Position numbers and translations under genes: made by a program
Part shown: one piece after another, positions 30,432-40,445 of the stretch
Layout of the letters: the number at the start of each line of letters is the position of its first letter
Numbering within the stretch: the first letter of the stretch is position 1
From: Prochlorococcus sp. AG-442-M23
GTDB taxonomy: Bacteria; Cyanobacteriota; Cyanobacteriia; PCC-6307; Cyanobiaceae
Assembly: GCA_003209655.1 (NCBI GenBank)
Contig: QCPW01000003.1
Coordinates: 124,001 to 188,000, forward strand
Reading direction: 5' to 3'
DNA length: 64,000 bases
The notes under the pieces: model-generated
The model's input: only the letters and a program-made list of their open reading frames with translations
Databases searched by the model: none
What the model was told of the DNA's origin: nothing

Positions 30432-31547
30432 ATGCCTGATAAATTGCTTCCTGTTACCATCATTAGCGGGTTCTTGGGTTCTGGGAAAACTACGCTTTTA
30501 AATCACATTCTAAAAAATCAAGTTGGTATTAAAACTGCTGTTTTAGTAAATGAATTTGGAGAGATCGGTATTGATAATGAATTAATTATAAAAACTGGTG
30601 AAGATATGATTGAATTAAATAACGGATGCATTTGTTGCACAATAAACGGTGAGTTATTAAATACTGTTTCTAAGATATTAAATAGGCCTGAAAAAATAGA
30701 TTATTTAATTGTTGAAACGACTGGCCTTGCAGATCCACTTCCTGTAGCCATGACTTTTGCAGGAGGTGATTTAAGAGAAAAAGTAAGGTTAGATTCTATT
30801 ATTACCTTAATAGACGCTGATAATTTTGATTTTGAAATAAATAATTCTAGTATTGCTTACTCTCAAATTTTATATGGCGATATTTTATTACTTAATAAAT
30901 GTGATTTAGTAACTGATGCTCAGCTAAATAAAATAGAAAATCAAATTAACGAGATAAAAAAAGAACCAAGAATTTTGAGATCGATAAATAGTGAAGTCGG
31001 ATTGCAAACAATTATGAGTGTGGGACTTTTTGAAACAGATGCTTTTGAATTTGAAGGGGAAAATAAGAAAAATGAAGATTCACACGATCACTCCTCCCAT
31101 TCACATGACCACTCCTCCCATTCACACGATCACTCCTCCCATTCACACGATCACTCCTCCCATTCACACGATCACTCCTCCCATTCACACGATCACTCCT
31201 CCCATTCACACGATCACTCCTCCCATTCACACGATTTGATCAATAATATAGAGGGATTTACATCAGTATCTTTTAGGGCAAGTGAACCATTTTCTTTGAG
31301 AAAGTTTCAAAATTTTTTAGATAATCAAATCTCAAAAAATGTATTTCGAGCTAAAGGAATTTTATGGTTTGTGGAAAGCGATCGAAAACATATTTTTCAT
31401 TTATCAGGTAAACGTTTTTCTCTGGATGATTGTGAATGGGAAAATGAAAAATCAAATAAAATTGTTTTTATAGGAAAAAATTTAGATCATCAAACTATTA
31501 AGAACCAACTTGATTTTTGTAGATTTAATTCTGAACAGGAAGCATAA
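30432..31547 (+). CDS. CobW/COG0523 family GTPase (putative metallochaperone) with His-rich repeat insert
   Basis: GFLGSGKTTLLNHIL, NEFGEIGIDNELI, CICCTI, LLLNKCDLV; internal (HDHSSHS)7. Confidence 0.95.
   Translation: MPDKLLPVTIISGFLGSGKTTLLNHILKNQVGIKTAVLVNEFGEIGIDNELIIKTGEDMIELNNGCICCTINGELLNTVSKILNRPEKIDYLIVETTGLADPLPVAMTFAGGDLREKVRLDSIITLIDADNFDFEINNSSIAYSQILYGDILLLNKCDLVTDAQLNKIENQINEIKKEPRILRSINSEVGLQTIMSVGLFETDAFEFEGENKKNEDSHDHSSHSHDHSSHSHDHSSHSHDHSSHSHDHSSHSHDHSSHSHDHSSHSHDLINNIEGFTSVSFRASEPFSLRKFQNFLDNQISKNVFRAKGILWFVESDRKHIFHLSGKRFSLDDCEWENEKSNKIVFIGKNLDHQTIKNQLDFCRFNSEQEA
31083..31235 (+). repeat. 21-bp tandem repeat, 7 full units plus partial unit, encoding HDHSSHS
   Basis: cacgatcactcctcccattca repeated in-frame; six units identical, unit 2 has two synonymous changes (cac gat to cat gac). 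Confidence 0.97.
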
Positions 31548-31565
31548 TGAAGTTTTTACTTATTT

Positions 31566-33104
31566 TTGAAAATTTTTATTAAACAAACAAAGAATTTATT
31601 ATTGCGGTTGAAGCCTTTAGATATTGCATCAATAATAGTTGCAATTATAGTAATTATTCCAATTTTGAATTTCTTGATTGAAGGGATAAGTTTTGTTTTT
31701 GGCAGAAATTTTTCTTTAGGTAATTCAGGTAGAGAAGAAATAGTTGGTACATTAAAACTTTTAATACTGACAAGTTTTTTGGGTGGTGGATTGGGCACCT
31801 TAAATGGATGGTTACTATCAAATTGCGAATTTAGCTTAAAGAAAACTCTTCGTAAATTTCAACTAATTCCACTAGCAATTCCAGCCTATTTAATAACAGC
31901 AGTATTACAAGATTTAGGAAGTATTTTGGGGTATCAAATAACTGGTATATGGTGGGGAGTTCTTATCCTTTCAATTACTACTTACCCTTATGTTTTCATT
32001 CTTGCTAATGAAAGTTTTAATAAATTTGGGATTAATCAAATAAATGCTAGTAGAGGATTAGGGGTTGGACCGTGGGGAAGCTTTTTTAAAATAGCTCTTC
32101 CAATGGCTCTCCCAGCATTAATAACTGGAATCAGCCTTATGTGTATGGAAGTTATGAATGAATTAGGGACAGTTGAATTGTTAAATATTCCAAGTATTTC
32201 TGTAGGTATAACTGAGAATTGGATTATTGAAGGTAGTCCTAAAAGCGCAGTTGGATTATCACTAGTTGCCTTAACTATAGTTTTTACTTTAATTTTGTTT
32301 GAGAAATTTTCTAGAAGAAAGACAAAACGTTGGAGTGAAAATCCTGCGTCATTAGATTCGTTGGGATTTGAGTTAAAAGGAATTAGGTCAATTTTGGCTA
32401 TTTTAGTCACTTTATTACCTCCTTTATTTTCTCTTGCAATTCCATTTTCTTGGTTTCTGTTAAATATTGATCAGTTAAACAAAGGATTTACTATAGAAGT
32501 ATTATCTCTTACTTTTAGAACTGTCGGTCTAGGAATAATTACTGCATTAGTAACATTAATTTTATCTTTAATTTTAACTCTAGGTAATCGCCAAAATAAG
32601 AACTTACTTATTAGATACATAACATTTCCTGCAGGTATTGGATATGCAATACCTGGAACGGTATTAGCCATATCATTAATCACTATTTCTAATTCAAAAT
32701 TCCATTTTATTGCTATATGCCTTCTGATTTGGGGTTATGTAGTTCGTTTTTTAACTATTTCAAAAGGTGCTCTTGATTCTGGGTTTGAGAGAATATCTCC
32801 CAGCCTTGATGAGGCCGCAAATGGACTTGGCTCTAATTGGCTTGGTGTTATCAAAAAGATACATATTCCACTATTAAAAGGGCCTATATTAGTTGGGTCA
32901 CTTTTAGTATTTGTAGACACCATTAAGGAATTACCAATTACATTTATTTTAAGACCCTTTGACTTTGATACCTTATCTGTAAGGATATATCAATATGCTG
33001 GAGATGAGCGAATTGCAGAAGCCATCTTACCTGCGCTTTTCATAACAGTATTAGGGCTAATTGCATCATTTACATTAATTCCAAACTTAGAAAAAAAAAT
33101 CTAA
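31566..33104 (+). CDS. Two-module ABC transporter permease (iron(III)/FutB-SfuB-like)
   Basis: Duplicated permease signatures: ASRGLGVGPWGSFFKIALPMALPALI and EAANGLGSNWLGVIKKIHIPLLKGPI. Confidence 0.85.
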   Translation: MKIFIKQTKNLLLRLKPLDIASIIVAIIVIIPILNFLIEGISFVFGRNFSLGNSGREEIVGTLKLLILTSFLGGGLGTLNGWLLSNCEFSLKKTLRKFQLIPLAIPAYLITAVLQDLGSILGYQITGIWWGVLILSITTYPYVFILANESFNKFGINQINASRGLGVGPWGSFFKIALPMALPALITGISLMCMEVMNELGTVELLNIPSISVGITENWIIEGSPKSAVGLSLVALTIVFTLILFEKFSRRKTKRWSENPASLDSLGFELKGIRSILAILVTLLPPLFSLAIPFSWFLLNIDQLNKGFTIEVLSLTFRTVGLGIITALVTLILSLILTLGNRQNKNLLIRYITFPAGIGYAIPGTVLAISLITISNSKFHFIAICLLIWGYVVRFLTISKGALDSGFERISPSLDEAANGLGSNWLGVIKKIHIPLLKGPILVGSLLVFVDTIKELPITFILRPFDFDTLSVRIYQYAGDERIAEAILPALFITVLGLIASFTLIPNLEKKI

Positions 33105-34063
33105 ATTCTTCTCAAAAGTTTTCTTAAGAAGAAAGGGAGACCTAAAAATAAATCTGCTGAAGTAGATATCAATCTAAAATAAATTAAACTTACAAGAATT
33201 ATATTTTGAGGAATATTTTTTCCAACAAACAAAAGGAAGCAACTCTCAAATACCCCTACACCCCCTGGTGCAGTTGGTACTATTAATCCAATAGCCCATG
33301 ACAAACAAAAAATTGCCAATAAATAAGAAATACTATAATTAGAATTTAAATTAACTATATAAAAGCAAATAATAAATCCAATAAATTTTGATAATATAAA
33401 AAAAATTTCAATCAAAAAAGCTTTTGCAGGGAAGAAAGAAGTTATTTTGACTCTTTCTTCGAATGGATTTTTTACATTCTTGATTTTTAGAGCACTAGTT
33501 GTTTTACTTTTTAATGTCTCTAAATTTCTCAAAATGAGGTAAATTAATTTTTTATTAAGAAATACCAAAGGTATTAGTAATAATAAATTAAATGGAAAAA
33601 AAAATATGCCAACTGAAGCCAAAAAGAAGGATGAACAAAGCATAAAATAAGGTTCAATTAATGTCGAATAAAAAGCCAATTTAGGATTACTTATATCTTT
33701 TAGGAAGTTATATCTTTCAAAAAAATGCCAAATACCTCCCGGCACATATTTAAGAACGTTCGTCATAATATAAAAGGATTTTAGATTATTTTTATTATTA
33801 GTCTTACCAAACCAAAAAATAATATTTTCCCAAGCTAGAGCATTTAAAAAAACACTTAATATACAAAAGAGAAAAGATAAAAATATATATTTTCCATATT
33901 TAGTAAAATCAACATTAAATGAAATTTGATCAAAATTTTTTAAAAAATGAAAACTGAAATAAGATAAACTTAAAAGAAAAAAAAGTTTCTTTAATATTGC
34001 AAAATCAATATTCTTTAAAACCTTTACGAAAGATATTTTTTGCATATTTAATCTTATTGCCAA
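33101..34063 (-). CDS. Lysylphosphatidylglycerol synthase TM-region/UPF0104-like membrane protein
   Basis: Polytopic; GLIVPTAPGGVGVFESCFLLF motif; YFRLISTSADL. Confidence 0.75.
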   Translation of the reverse strand: MAIRLNMQKISFVKVLKNIDFAILKKLFFLLSLSYFSFHFLKNFDQISFNVDFTKYGKYIFLSFLFCILSVFLNALAWENIIFWFGKTNNKNNLKSFYIMTNVLKYVPGGIWHFFERYNFLKDISNPKLAFYSTLIEPYFMLCSSFFLASVGIFFFPFNLLLLIPLVFLNKKLIYLILRNLETLKSKTTSALKIKNVKNPFEERVKITSFFPAKAFLIEIFFILSKFIGFIICFYIVNLNSNYSISYLLAIFCLSWAIGLIVPTAPGGVGVFESCFLLFVGKNIPQNIILVSLIYFRLISTSADLFLGLPFFLRKLLRRI

Positions 34064-35277
34064 TTTTCTAAAGCTTTAAATTCCCTGCAGGATTCTTGAA
34101 TAATATTTTTTACTTCTTGAGCTGTTTTATTCTTCTCAATTTGTAATCTTAAAATCTCATCATTCTCTGGTTTCATATAAATCGTTCCATTAGGTTTCAT
34201 TGATTGTTTAAACTTAATTTTTCCAAAAGTTGTTATACACTCACCCTTCCTTCTCAGTAAAATCCACCTCGATTGATTTCTTTCTCTTAATCCTATAGTA
34301 GTAGAGTATTTGAACCACAATTCTCTAAAATAATCTTGCTTTTCAACAGGTAAGATAACTTGAAGAGAAATACCTATTCGATTTTTTTTCATATTAATTG
34401 TATGAGAAGAAACATCATAAGCTCCTTCTTTTCTAAATAGTTCCAATAAATTAGATATTTCTTCTGATGTTTGATCATCAATCCATGCCTCTTGAATGCA
34501 AACTTCTTCATATCTTGGACTATTGTTTTGATCTATTAATTTTTCATCATTAGAATTAATTTTTAAAATCCTCACCAAATTTGGGCATGGGAGCTCTAAA
34601 TTACCAATACCTACTCCATACGACTCAATAGAATATTTGTAAGGAAGCTGAAAAGATTCAACCAAATTACAAAGTAAAGCTATTCCCGTTGGAGTTGACA
34701 ATTCTCCCTCTATTGAATCGATACTTGGGATAACCTTAATATTTTTTCCTCTTAATAACTCTATAACCGCAGGAGATGGTATTGATAGTTTGCCATGATC
34801 AGCCTGAATAAAACCTCTCCCTAAAGTTGGTTCATTGCAAAAAACCTTCTTTGGCTTTAAATATTCAATTGAAGTGCACACTCCAATAATATCAACTAAG
34901 GAATCGATTGCACCGATCTCATGAAAATGAACTTCTTCTGGGTTAATACCGTGAACTTTTCCTTCTGCTATGGCTAATGACTCGAAAACTTCGTAAATTC
35001 TTTTTTTTAATTGTTTTTCTAATTTAGCCTTCAGAATTAAATCTTTAATACTACTCCAATCTCTTTTAGTACTTCGATCAACTTTATCCACATCAACCTT
35101 TATTCCTCTGATTGAACAACTTTGAGATTCCTTGAAGTTTAAATTATATTGATTTTCTAATCCAAAACATGCAAGTGTTTTTTCAATTTCAAGTTGAGGT
35201 ACACCTAAGTCATTAAAAGCCCCCAATAGCATATCCCCAGAGACACCAGGAGAACATTCAATTAATATTTCTTCCAT
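34054..35277 (-). CDS. larC: LarC-type nickel insertion protein (nickel-pincer cofactor biosynthesis)
   Basis: IECSPGVSGDMLLGAFNDLGVP, VHFHEIGAIDSLVDIIG, STPTGIALL, single uninterrupted ORF. Confidence 0.9.
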   Translation of the reverse strand: MEEILIECSPGVSGDMLLGAFNDLGVPQLEIEKTLACFGLENQYNLNFKESQSCSIRGIKVDVDKVDRSTKRDWSSIKDLILKAKLEKQLKKRIYEVFESLAIAEGKVHGINPEEVHFHEIGAIDSLVDIIGVCTSIEYLKPKKVFCNEPTLGRGFIQADHGKLSIPSPAVIELLRGKNIKVIPSIDSIEGELSTPTGIALLCNLVESFQLPYKYSIESYGVGIGNLELPCPNLVRILKINSNDEKLIDQNNSPRYEEVCIQEAWIDDQTSEEISNLLELFRKEGAYDVSSHTINMKKNRIGISLQVILPVEKQDYFRELWFKYSTTIGLRERNQSRWILLRRKGECITTFGKIKFKQSMKPNGTIYMKPENDEILRLQIEKNKTAQEVKNIIQESCREFKALENWQ

Positions 35278-35342
35278 AACCTTTTAAAGATTTTCGAATA
35301 GTAAGAATTCAAAAGATAAAAACTTGTTAATAATATCTAATA

Positions 35343-35942
35343 CTATACTTTTTTAGATTTTATTTTTTCAATAATTTCGTATTTAACCATTCTCAGTGTA
35401 TGTCCATTCCTAATCACCTCGAGGCTTACAAAGTTATTCAAAAACTGTATTGATATCTCACCTTCCAGAATAATATTGAAAGTTGAGGATTTTGATTTCT
35501 TTGAAAGAGGAGAAGAACAAATTTTTATAACAATCTCTTTCTTTTGAGTATTTACATAAACCAATTCTCCTCTTATAGAAAAATAATTATTGTTTAAATT
35601 TAATTCTGCTAATAATTCATCAGGTTCTTTATCAGAATTGTTTTTATGAACTTGATTTAATTGATAAGGATCCCATATACCTGCAACCTGTAAATGCAGA
35701 TTGTTAATGTTTTTATTTCTTGGATAAACTATCCAAAAATAATCTTTCTCTAAATCTATATATTTTTTTATTAGAGCTAAAGCTTTACCTAGAATAACTG
35801 TTTCAAGTATTTTCCCTTCCTTATCAGTTAATGTTCCTCGATTTAATTGATCAATATTATTTGGCTCATAAATACCTTTAACGATACCTATTGCCCTGTA
35901 TTGTAATTTATTTGTAACTTCTTGAATTGGATTTTTTATCAT
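35343..35942 (-). CDS. Conserved cyanobacterial hypothetical protein
   Basis: 199-aa ORF; no family confidently recognised. Confidence 0.6.
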   Translation of the reverse strand: MIKNPIQEVTNKLQYRAIGIVKGIYEPNNIDQLNRGTLTDKEGKILETVILGKALALIKKYIDLEKDYFWIVYPRNKNINNLHLQVAGIWDPYQLNQVHKNNSDKEPDELLAELNLNNNYFSIRGELVYVNTQKKEIVIKICSSPLSKKSKSSTFNIILEGEISIQFLNNFVSLEVIRNGHTLRMVKYEIIEKIKSKKV

Positions 35943-35989
35943 AACTAACTGTGTTTGAAAAAATTTTCTTAATAAGATGATTCATTGAA

Positions 35990-36301
35990 TTAAAGACTTT
36001 CTTTTTCTTCGATCTCATTAAATAATCTTAAAGCATCATCAATAGCATCAGAAGGCTTAGTCGCATCATTCATACTATTATATCTTCTAATCATCTCTAC
36101 CATCTCAAAGGGATTGGTAGGAAAATCTGAGCTATTTGTGTCAACTTTTGTAGAACCATCAATTTCAACTTCATCAAAATAGTACTCTTCAGCAAATAAT
36201 AAATTTGGTTTGATATTATTCAATGAAATAAATAAAATAAGAATTTTTGCTAATCCTGATATTTTTTTATTTGTTTTGAATTTCATTTTGTTAAACTTCA
36301 A
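35990..36301 (-). CDS. Hypothetical secreted/membrane-anchored small protein
   Basis: 103-aa ORF with an N-terminal hydrophobic segment. Confidence 0.5.
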   Translation of the reverse strand: MKFNKMKFKTNKKISGLAKILILFISLNNIKPNLLFAEEYYFDEVEIDGSTKVDTNSSDFPTNPFEMVEMIRRYNSMNDATKPSDAIDDALRLFNEIEEKESL

Positions 36302-36357
36302 AATGATTTAAGGTTTAGATAGTCTGCTATTTTAATTTTACATAGTTTGATAATAAA

Positions 36358-37203
36358 TTGTTAATAGCAACTTGGAATGTAAACTCTGTAAGAACAAGAC
36401 TTTCTCAAATAATTAATTGGATTAATGATGTAAATCCTGATATCCTTTGTCTTCAAGAAACCAAAGTGATAGATGATTCTTTCCCTTTGTCCCATTTTGA
36501 AGAGTTAGGTTATGAAGTTATTATTTATGGGCAAAAATCTTACAATGGTGTGGCGATAATAAGTAAGTTTAAGATCGAAAATGTGAATAAAGGATTTACC
36601 AACCAAAATGAAGGGGGTGACATTCCTGCAGAGTTTAATGAGCAAAAAAGGTTAATTTCTGCAGATATCAATGGATTAAAAATAATAAATGTTTATGTGC
36701 CAAATGGTTCTTCACTAAATTCCACCAAATTTGATTATAAGATTAAATGGTTAAATTATTTATCATCATTCTTAGATGATCAACTAAAAGAAGATGATTT
36801 AGTTTGTTTTGTAGGTGATTTTAATATAGCTCCGAGCAAAATAGATATTCATTCGCCTCAAAAATACGAAGGAGGAATAATGGCTTCAAAGATTGAAAGA
36901 GAAGCACTTAATAATGTTCTTAAAAGAAGATTTATTGATTCTTTTCGGATTTTTGAGAAGAATACTGGTCATTGGAGTTGGTGGGATTACCGTAATAATG
37001 CATATGAACTTAACAAAGGTTGGAGAATTGACCACATCTACGTCAGTAAAAATCTTTCCTCTAAACTTAAAAGCTGTGTAATAGAGCGGAATCAAAGAGG
37101 AAATTTACAGCCCAGTGATCATGCCCCAGTATTAATTAATTTAGAGTTAAATAATGATACAGAAGATTACTTTGATGATGATTATGATCTTTTCGAAATA
37201 TAG
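36358..37203 (+). CDS. xth: Exodeoxyribonuclease III
   Basis: IATWNVNSVRTRL, DILCLQETKV, GDFNIAP, GWRIDHIYVS, SDHAPV; TTG start. Confidence 0.95.
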   Translation: MLIATWNVNSVRTRLSQIINWINDVNPDILCLQETKVIDDSFPLSHFEELGYEVIIYGQKSYNGVAIISKFKIENVNKGFTNQNEGGDIPAEFNEQKRLISADINGLKIINVYVPNGSSLNSTKFDYKIKWLNYLSSFLDDQLKEDDLVCFVGDFNIAPSKIDIHSPQKYEGGIMASKIEREALNNVLKRRFIDSFRIFEKNTGHWSWWDYRNNAYELNKGWRIDHIYVSKNLSSKLKSCVIERNQRGNLQPSDHAPVLINLELNNDTEDYFDDDYDLFEI

Positions 37204-37430
37204 TCTTTGAGATTTTATATTTGCTCAAACCTTGAAAACGCTTAATATTAAAGAAAAATTTAGAAATAAAGTAAATTTTTTTCAATTTTTCCTCAAAATT
37301 AATTATTTACATTCCAAAGTCTCGCACTAAAAATATCATAATGTAGAATTTCAATCTGATTGACAAACTTTTTACTTATTTCTAATTTAGAACATAATGA
37401 AATTTTCTCAAAACTACATTAATTTAAATT

Positions 37431-38732
37431 TTGACTGACATATTAAATACTACTCATTCTCAAAAAGTTTTCTCCTCAGCTTTGGAATTAATGCCTGGAG
37501 GAGTTAGTTCCCCGGTGAGAGCATTTAAGTCTGTTGGTGGCCAGCCTATTGTTTTCGACAGGGTAAAAGGCCCCTTTGCCTGGGACGTTGATGGAAATAG
37601 ATATATTGATTATATAGGGAGTTGGGGACCAGCAATCTGTGGGCATGCACATCCTGAAGTAATTACAGCATTGCAAGAGGCTATTGAAAAAGGTACTAGT
37701 TTCGGAGCGCCTTGTGTACTAGAAAATAAACTTGCTGAAATGGTAATAGATGCTGTTCCTTCGGTAGAAATGGTTAGATTTGTCAACAGCGGCACTGAAG
37801 CCTGCATGGCAGTTTTAAGGCTAATGAGGGCATTTACTGGAAGAGATAAGGTAATAAAATTTGATGGATGCTATCACGGACATGCTGATATGTTTTTGGT
37901 AAAAGCGGGTTCTGGAGTTGCCACTTTAGGTCTACCAGATTCCCCAGGAGTTCCAAGAACTACAACAGCAAACACTCTAACTGCTCCTTACAACGATCTC
38001 GAAGCTGTAAAAAAATTATTCTCTGAGAATCCTGATGCTATTTCTGGAGTTATTCTTGAACCTATAGTTGGGAATGCAGGATTCATTACTCCTGAGCCTG
38101 GTTTTCTTGAAGGATTGAGAGAACTAACAACTGACAATGGATCTTTACTAGTTTTTGATGAGGTTATGACTGGTTTCAGAATTAGTTATGGAGGAGCCCA
38201 AGAAAAATTTGGCGTTACTCCTGATTTAACTACCCTCGGCAAAGTAATTGGAGGAGGTTTACCTGTAGGAGCCTATGGAGGAAGAAAAGAAATAATGTCT
38301 ATGATTGCACCATCTGGCCCTGTATACCAGGCTGGTACTCTGAGTGGAAATCCACTAGCAATGACAGCAGGTATTAAAACTTTAGAATTACTTAAACAAG
38401 AAGGTACTTATGAAAAACTAGAGTCAACAACCTCAAGGTTGATTGAAGGTATTATGCAATCAGCAGAAAATAATGGTATTGCAATCAATGGAGGGAGCGT
38501 AAGTGCAATGTTCGGATTTTTCTTATGTGAGGGTCCAGTAAGGAATTTTGAAGAGGCTAAAACAAACGACTCAGAACTTTTTGGGAAATTACATAGAGAG
38601 ATGCTTAAGCAAGGAGTATACTTAGCACCAAGTCCTTTTGAAGCTGGATTTACTTCTTTAGCTCACAGTGAAGAAGAGATTGACCGAACATTAGAAGCAT
38701 TCGATCAATCTTTTAGTGCGATAAAAATCTAA
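37431..38732 (+). CDS. hemL: Glutamate-1-semialdehyde 2,1-aminomutase
   Basis: [66 protein letters not shown] start. Confidence 0.97.
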   Translation: MTDILNTTHSQKVFSSALELMPGGVSSPVRAFKSVGGQPIVFDRVKGPFAWDVDGNRYIDYIGSWGPAICGHAHPEVITALQEAIEKGTSFGAPCVLENKLAEMVIDAVPSVEMVRFVNSGTEACMAVLRLMRAFTGRDKVIKFDGCYHGHADMFLVKAGSGVATLGLPDSPGVPRTTTANTLTAPYNDLEAVKKLFSENPDAISGVILEPIVGNAGFITPEPGFLEGLRELTTDNGSLLVFDEVMTGFRISYGGAQEKFGVTPDLTTLGKVIGGGLPVGAYGGRKEIMSMIAPSGPVYQAGTLSGNPLAMTAGIKTLELLKQEGTYEKLESTTSRLIEGIMQSAENNGIAINGGSVSAMFGFFLCEGPVRNFEEAKTNDSELFGKLHREMLKQGVYLAPSPFEAGFTSLAHSEEEIDRTLEAFDQSFSAIKI

Positions 38733-38734
38733 CT

Positions 38735-39541
38735 TTATCTATTTTTTCCGCCAACAATAACTGGAGGCATTCCCCCCTCACTTCCAGGGAGGCCTGGGAC
38801 TACCTGTGTGCTTCCATCCCATTTGTCCAGAAATAACTTAAAAAGCACCTGATCGTTTAAGCCTTTATTCAAGGTTTCGTACCTTAAAGCTTCTTGTTCA
38901 GCAATTTCTACTTCTGTTTTAGCTCTTAAAAGAAGCTGACCAGCTATCTGCTTCTGTTCAATAGCAGCTCTATATTCCTCAGCTATTTCTAATCCAGTAA
39001 GATCTAAGCTTTTTACATCTACATAATCAAAAGAGTTTAATTCTTCAGCCACTGTAGAAGCTACTTTTTCAGATATGACATTAAATTCAGTTGCTATTGT
39101 TTCCAATTCATATTGTGAAAAAACAGATTTTAAGGCTTTGAGTAAAGAAGGCTGAACTATTTTTTGATAAACATCGCTATTCCTACTAGCAATTGTTGCA
39201 AAAATCCTACCTGCTTCATTTGGCTTGACTGAATATTTAACAGTTGCAGTTGCTCTGATGACTTGAAGATCTTTCGTTAAAGTCTCAAATTTCTCAGGTT
39301 GAACTTGAGTTTTCACATCAAAGGGAAAGACTGATTGAATGAAAGGTACTTTAAAATTTAAACCTGGTCTTCTTGAACCACCACTAACTTTACCTAAAGT
39401 AGTTACTACAGCTACTTGTCCAGAAGGGACTACAAATAAAGATTGCGTAAGTAAAAGAAATCCAGTAAAAGATAATACTATTAATAATGTTGCTGTCCCT
39501 CCAGGACCAGTCGGAGTTACATTTTTGAAGGATGTTGACAT
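38735..39541 (-). CDS. SPFH/band 7 (prohibitin-like) protein
   Basis: N-terminal TM, VVPSGQVAVVTTLGKVSG, AAIEQKQIAGQLLLRAKTEVEIAEQEALRYE. Confidence 0.92.
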   Translation of the reverse strand: MSTSFKNVTPTGPGGTATLLIVLSFTGFLLLTQSLFVVPSGQVAVVTTLGKVSGGSRRPGLNFKVPFIQSVFPFDVKTQVQPEKFETLTKDLQVIRATATVKYSVKPNEAGRIFATIASRNSDVYQKIVQPSLLKALKSVFSQYELETIATEFNVISEKVASTVAEELNSFDYVDVKSLDLTGLEIAEEYRAAIEQKQIAGQLLLRAKTEVEIAEQEALRYETLNKGLNDQVLFKLFLDKWDGSTQVVPGLPGSEGGMPPVIVGGKNR

Positions 39542-39576
39542 TTAAAATTGCTTTTTAATAATCATATTTAAAGAAA

Positions 39577-39596
39577 TTAATTAATGCATTAATTAA
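39577..39596. other. Perfect 20-bp palindrome upstream of the SPFH gene
   Basis: TTAATTAATGCATTAATTAA. Confidence 0.4.
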
Positions 39597-39651
39597 CTAT
39601 TTAATTAAAATATTTTTTTAATAATTGTTTTACGTAGTTAATAAATAATTT

Positions 39652-39864
39652 TTATAAATTATTTCCTTGAAATTTTTCTAATAATTCTAAATAAAGATTC
39701 TCATCTATTTCCCTAATATCGTATTCAGAAGGTAAAACTCCATGCTTATGTTCATGGGCAGCCATCCAACAAAATTTCTCAATTTCATTTAATGAAAAGC
39801 GTGGGTAATTTTTTATTTTTAAGCACAATGAGTCAAGGATAGATTTTGAATAAACAGTCATCAA
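39652..39864 (-). CDS. Conserved hypothetical small protein
   Basis: 70-aa ORF in same-strand context with the YajQ gene. Confidence 0.55.
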   Translation of the reverse strand: MMTVYSKSILDSLCLKIKNYPRFSLNEIEKFCWMAAHEHKHGVLPSEYDIREIDENLYLELLEKFQGNNL

Positions 39865-39885
39865 TAAAATTTAGGTAATTTCATC

Positions 39886-40383
39886 TTATCTGTAATTATT
39901 AGCTTGAAGAGGAATTTGGTAAAATTCCTCTAAATTATTAAGTAGTTTAATTGTTAATTGTAAATCATTCTTACTCTTGCTCGTTACCCTCAAAGTTTCT
40001 CCATTAATACTTACATTTACCTTTTTAAATTCATCTCTTATATTTTTACTGATTTTTTTTGCAATTTCCTGATTGAGTCCCTTCTTTAAAGTAATAGTTT
40101 GCTTTACTTTATTTCCGCTAACAACTTCAATGGAGTTGAAATCAAAGATTTTTAAAGAGAGTTTTCTTTTTATTGCCTTTTGTCTAATAATGTCTACAAC
40201 AGAATTTAAAGTTAATTCACTATTTGTAGTGATAAAAATATTTTCTTTGTCCAAGTCCAATGAGGTGTCTGTTCCTTTAAGATCATATCTTTGAGAAATC
40301 TCTCTTTTAACTTGATCCAAAGCATTTACCAATTCTTGTCTATCGAAATCGGAAACCACGTCAAATGAAAAATTTTCTGCCAT
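39886..40383 (-). CDS. YajQ family nucleotide-binding protein
   Basis: FSFDVVSDFDRQELVNALDQVKREISQRYDLKG; RVTSKSKNDLQ. Confidence 0.95.
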   Translation of the reverse strand: MAENFSFDVVSDFDRQELVNALDQVKREISQRYDLKGTDTSLDLDKENIFITTNSELTLNSVVDIIRQKAIKRKLSLKIFDFNSIEVVSGNKVKQTITLKKGLNQEIAKKISKNIRDEFKKVNVSINGETLRVTSKSKNDLQLTIKLLNNLEEFYQIPLQANNYR

Positions 40384-40445
40384 CTCTAAATTTTTAAATT
40401 AATTAAATCATTATCCCAAATAAATTAAAAAAAAGAAGATTTAAT

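Noticed and set aside
31083-31235. Possible CRISPR-like array
   Set aside because: Units are directly adjacent with no spacers and are in-frame coding repeats.
31012-31239. Overlapping ORFs (31012..31230 - and 31018..31239 +) across the His-rich repeat
   Set aside because: Stop-free frames created by the 21-bp repeat; low-complexity products, fully inside the CobW gene.
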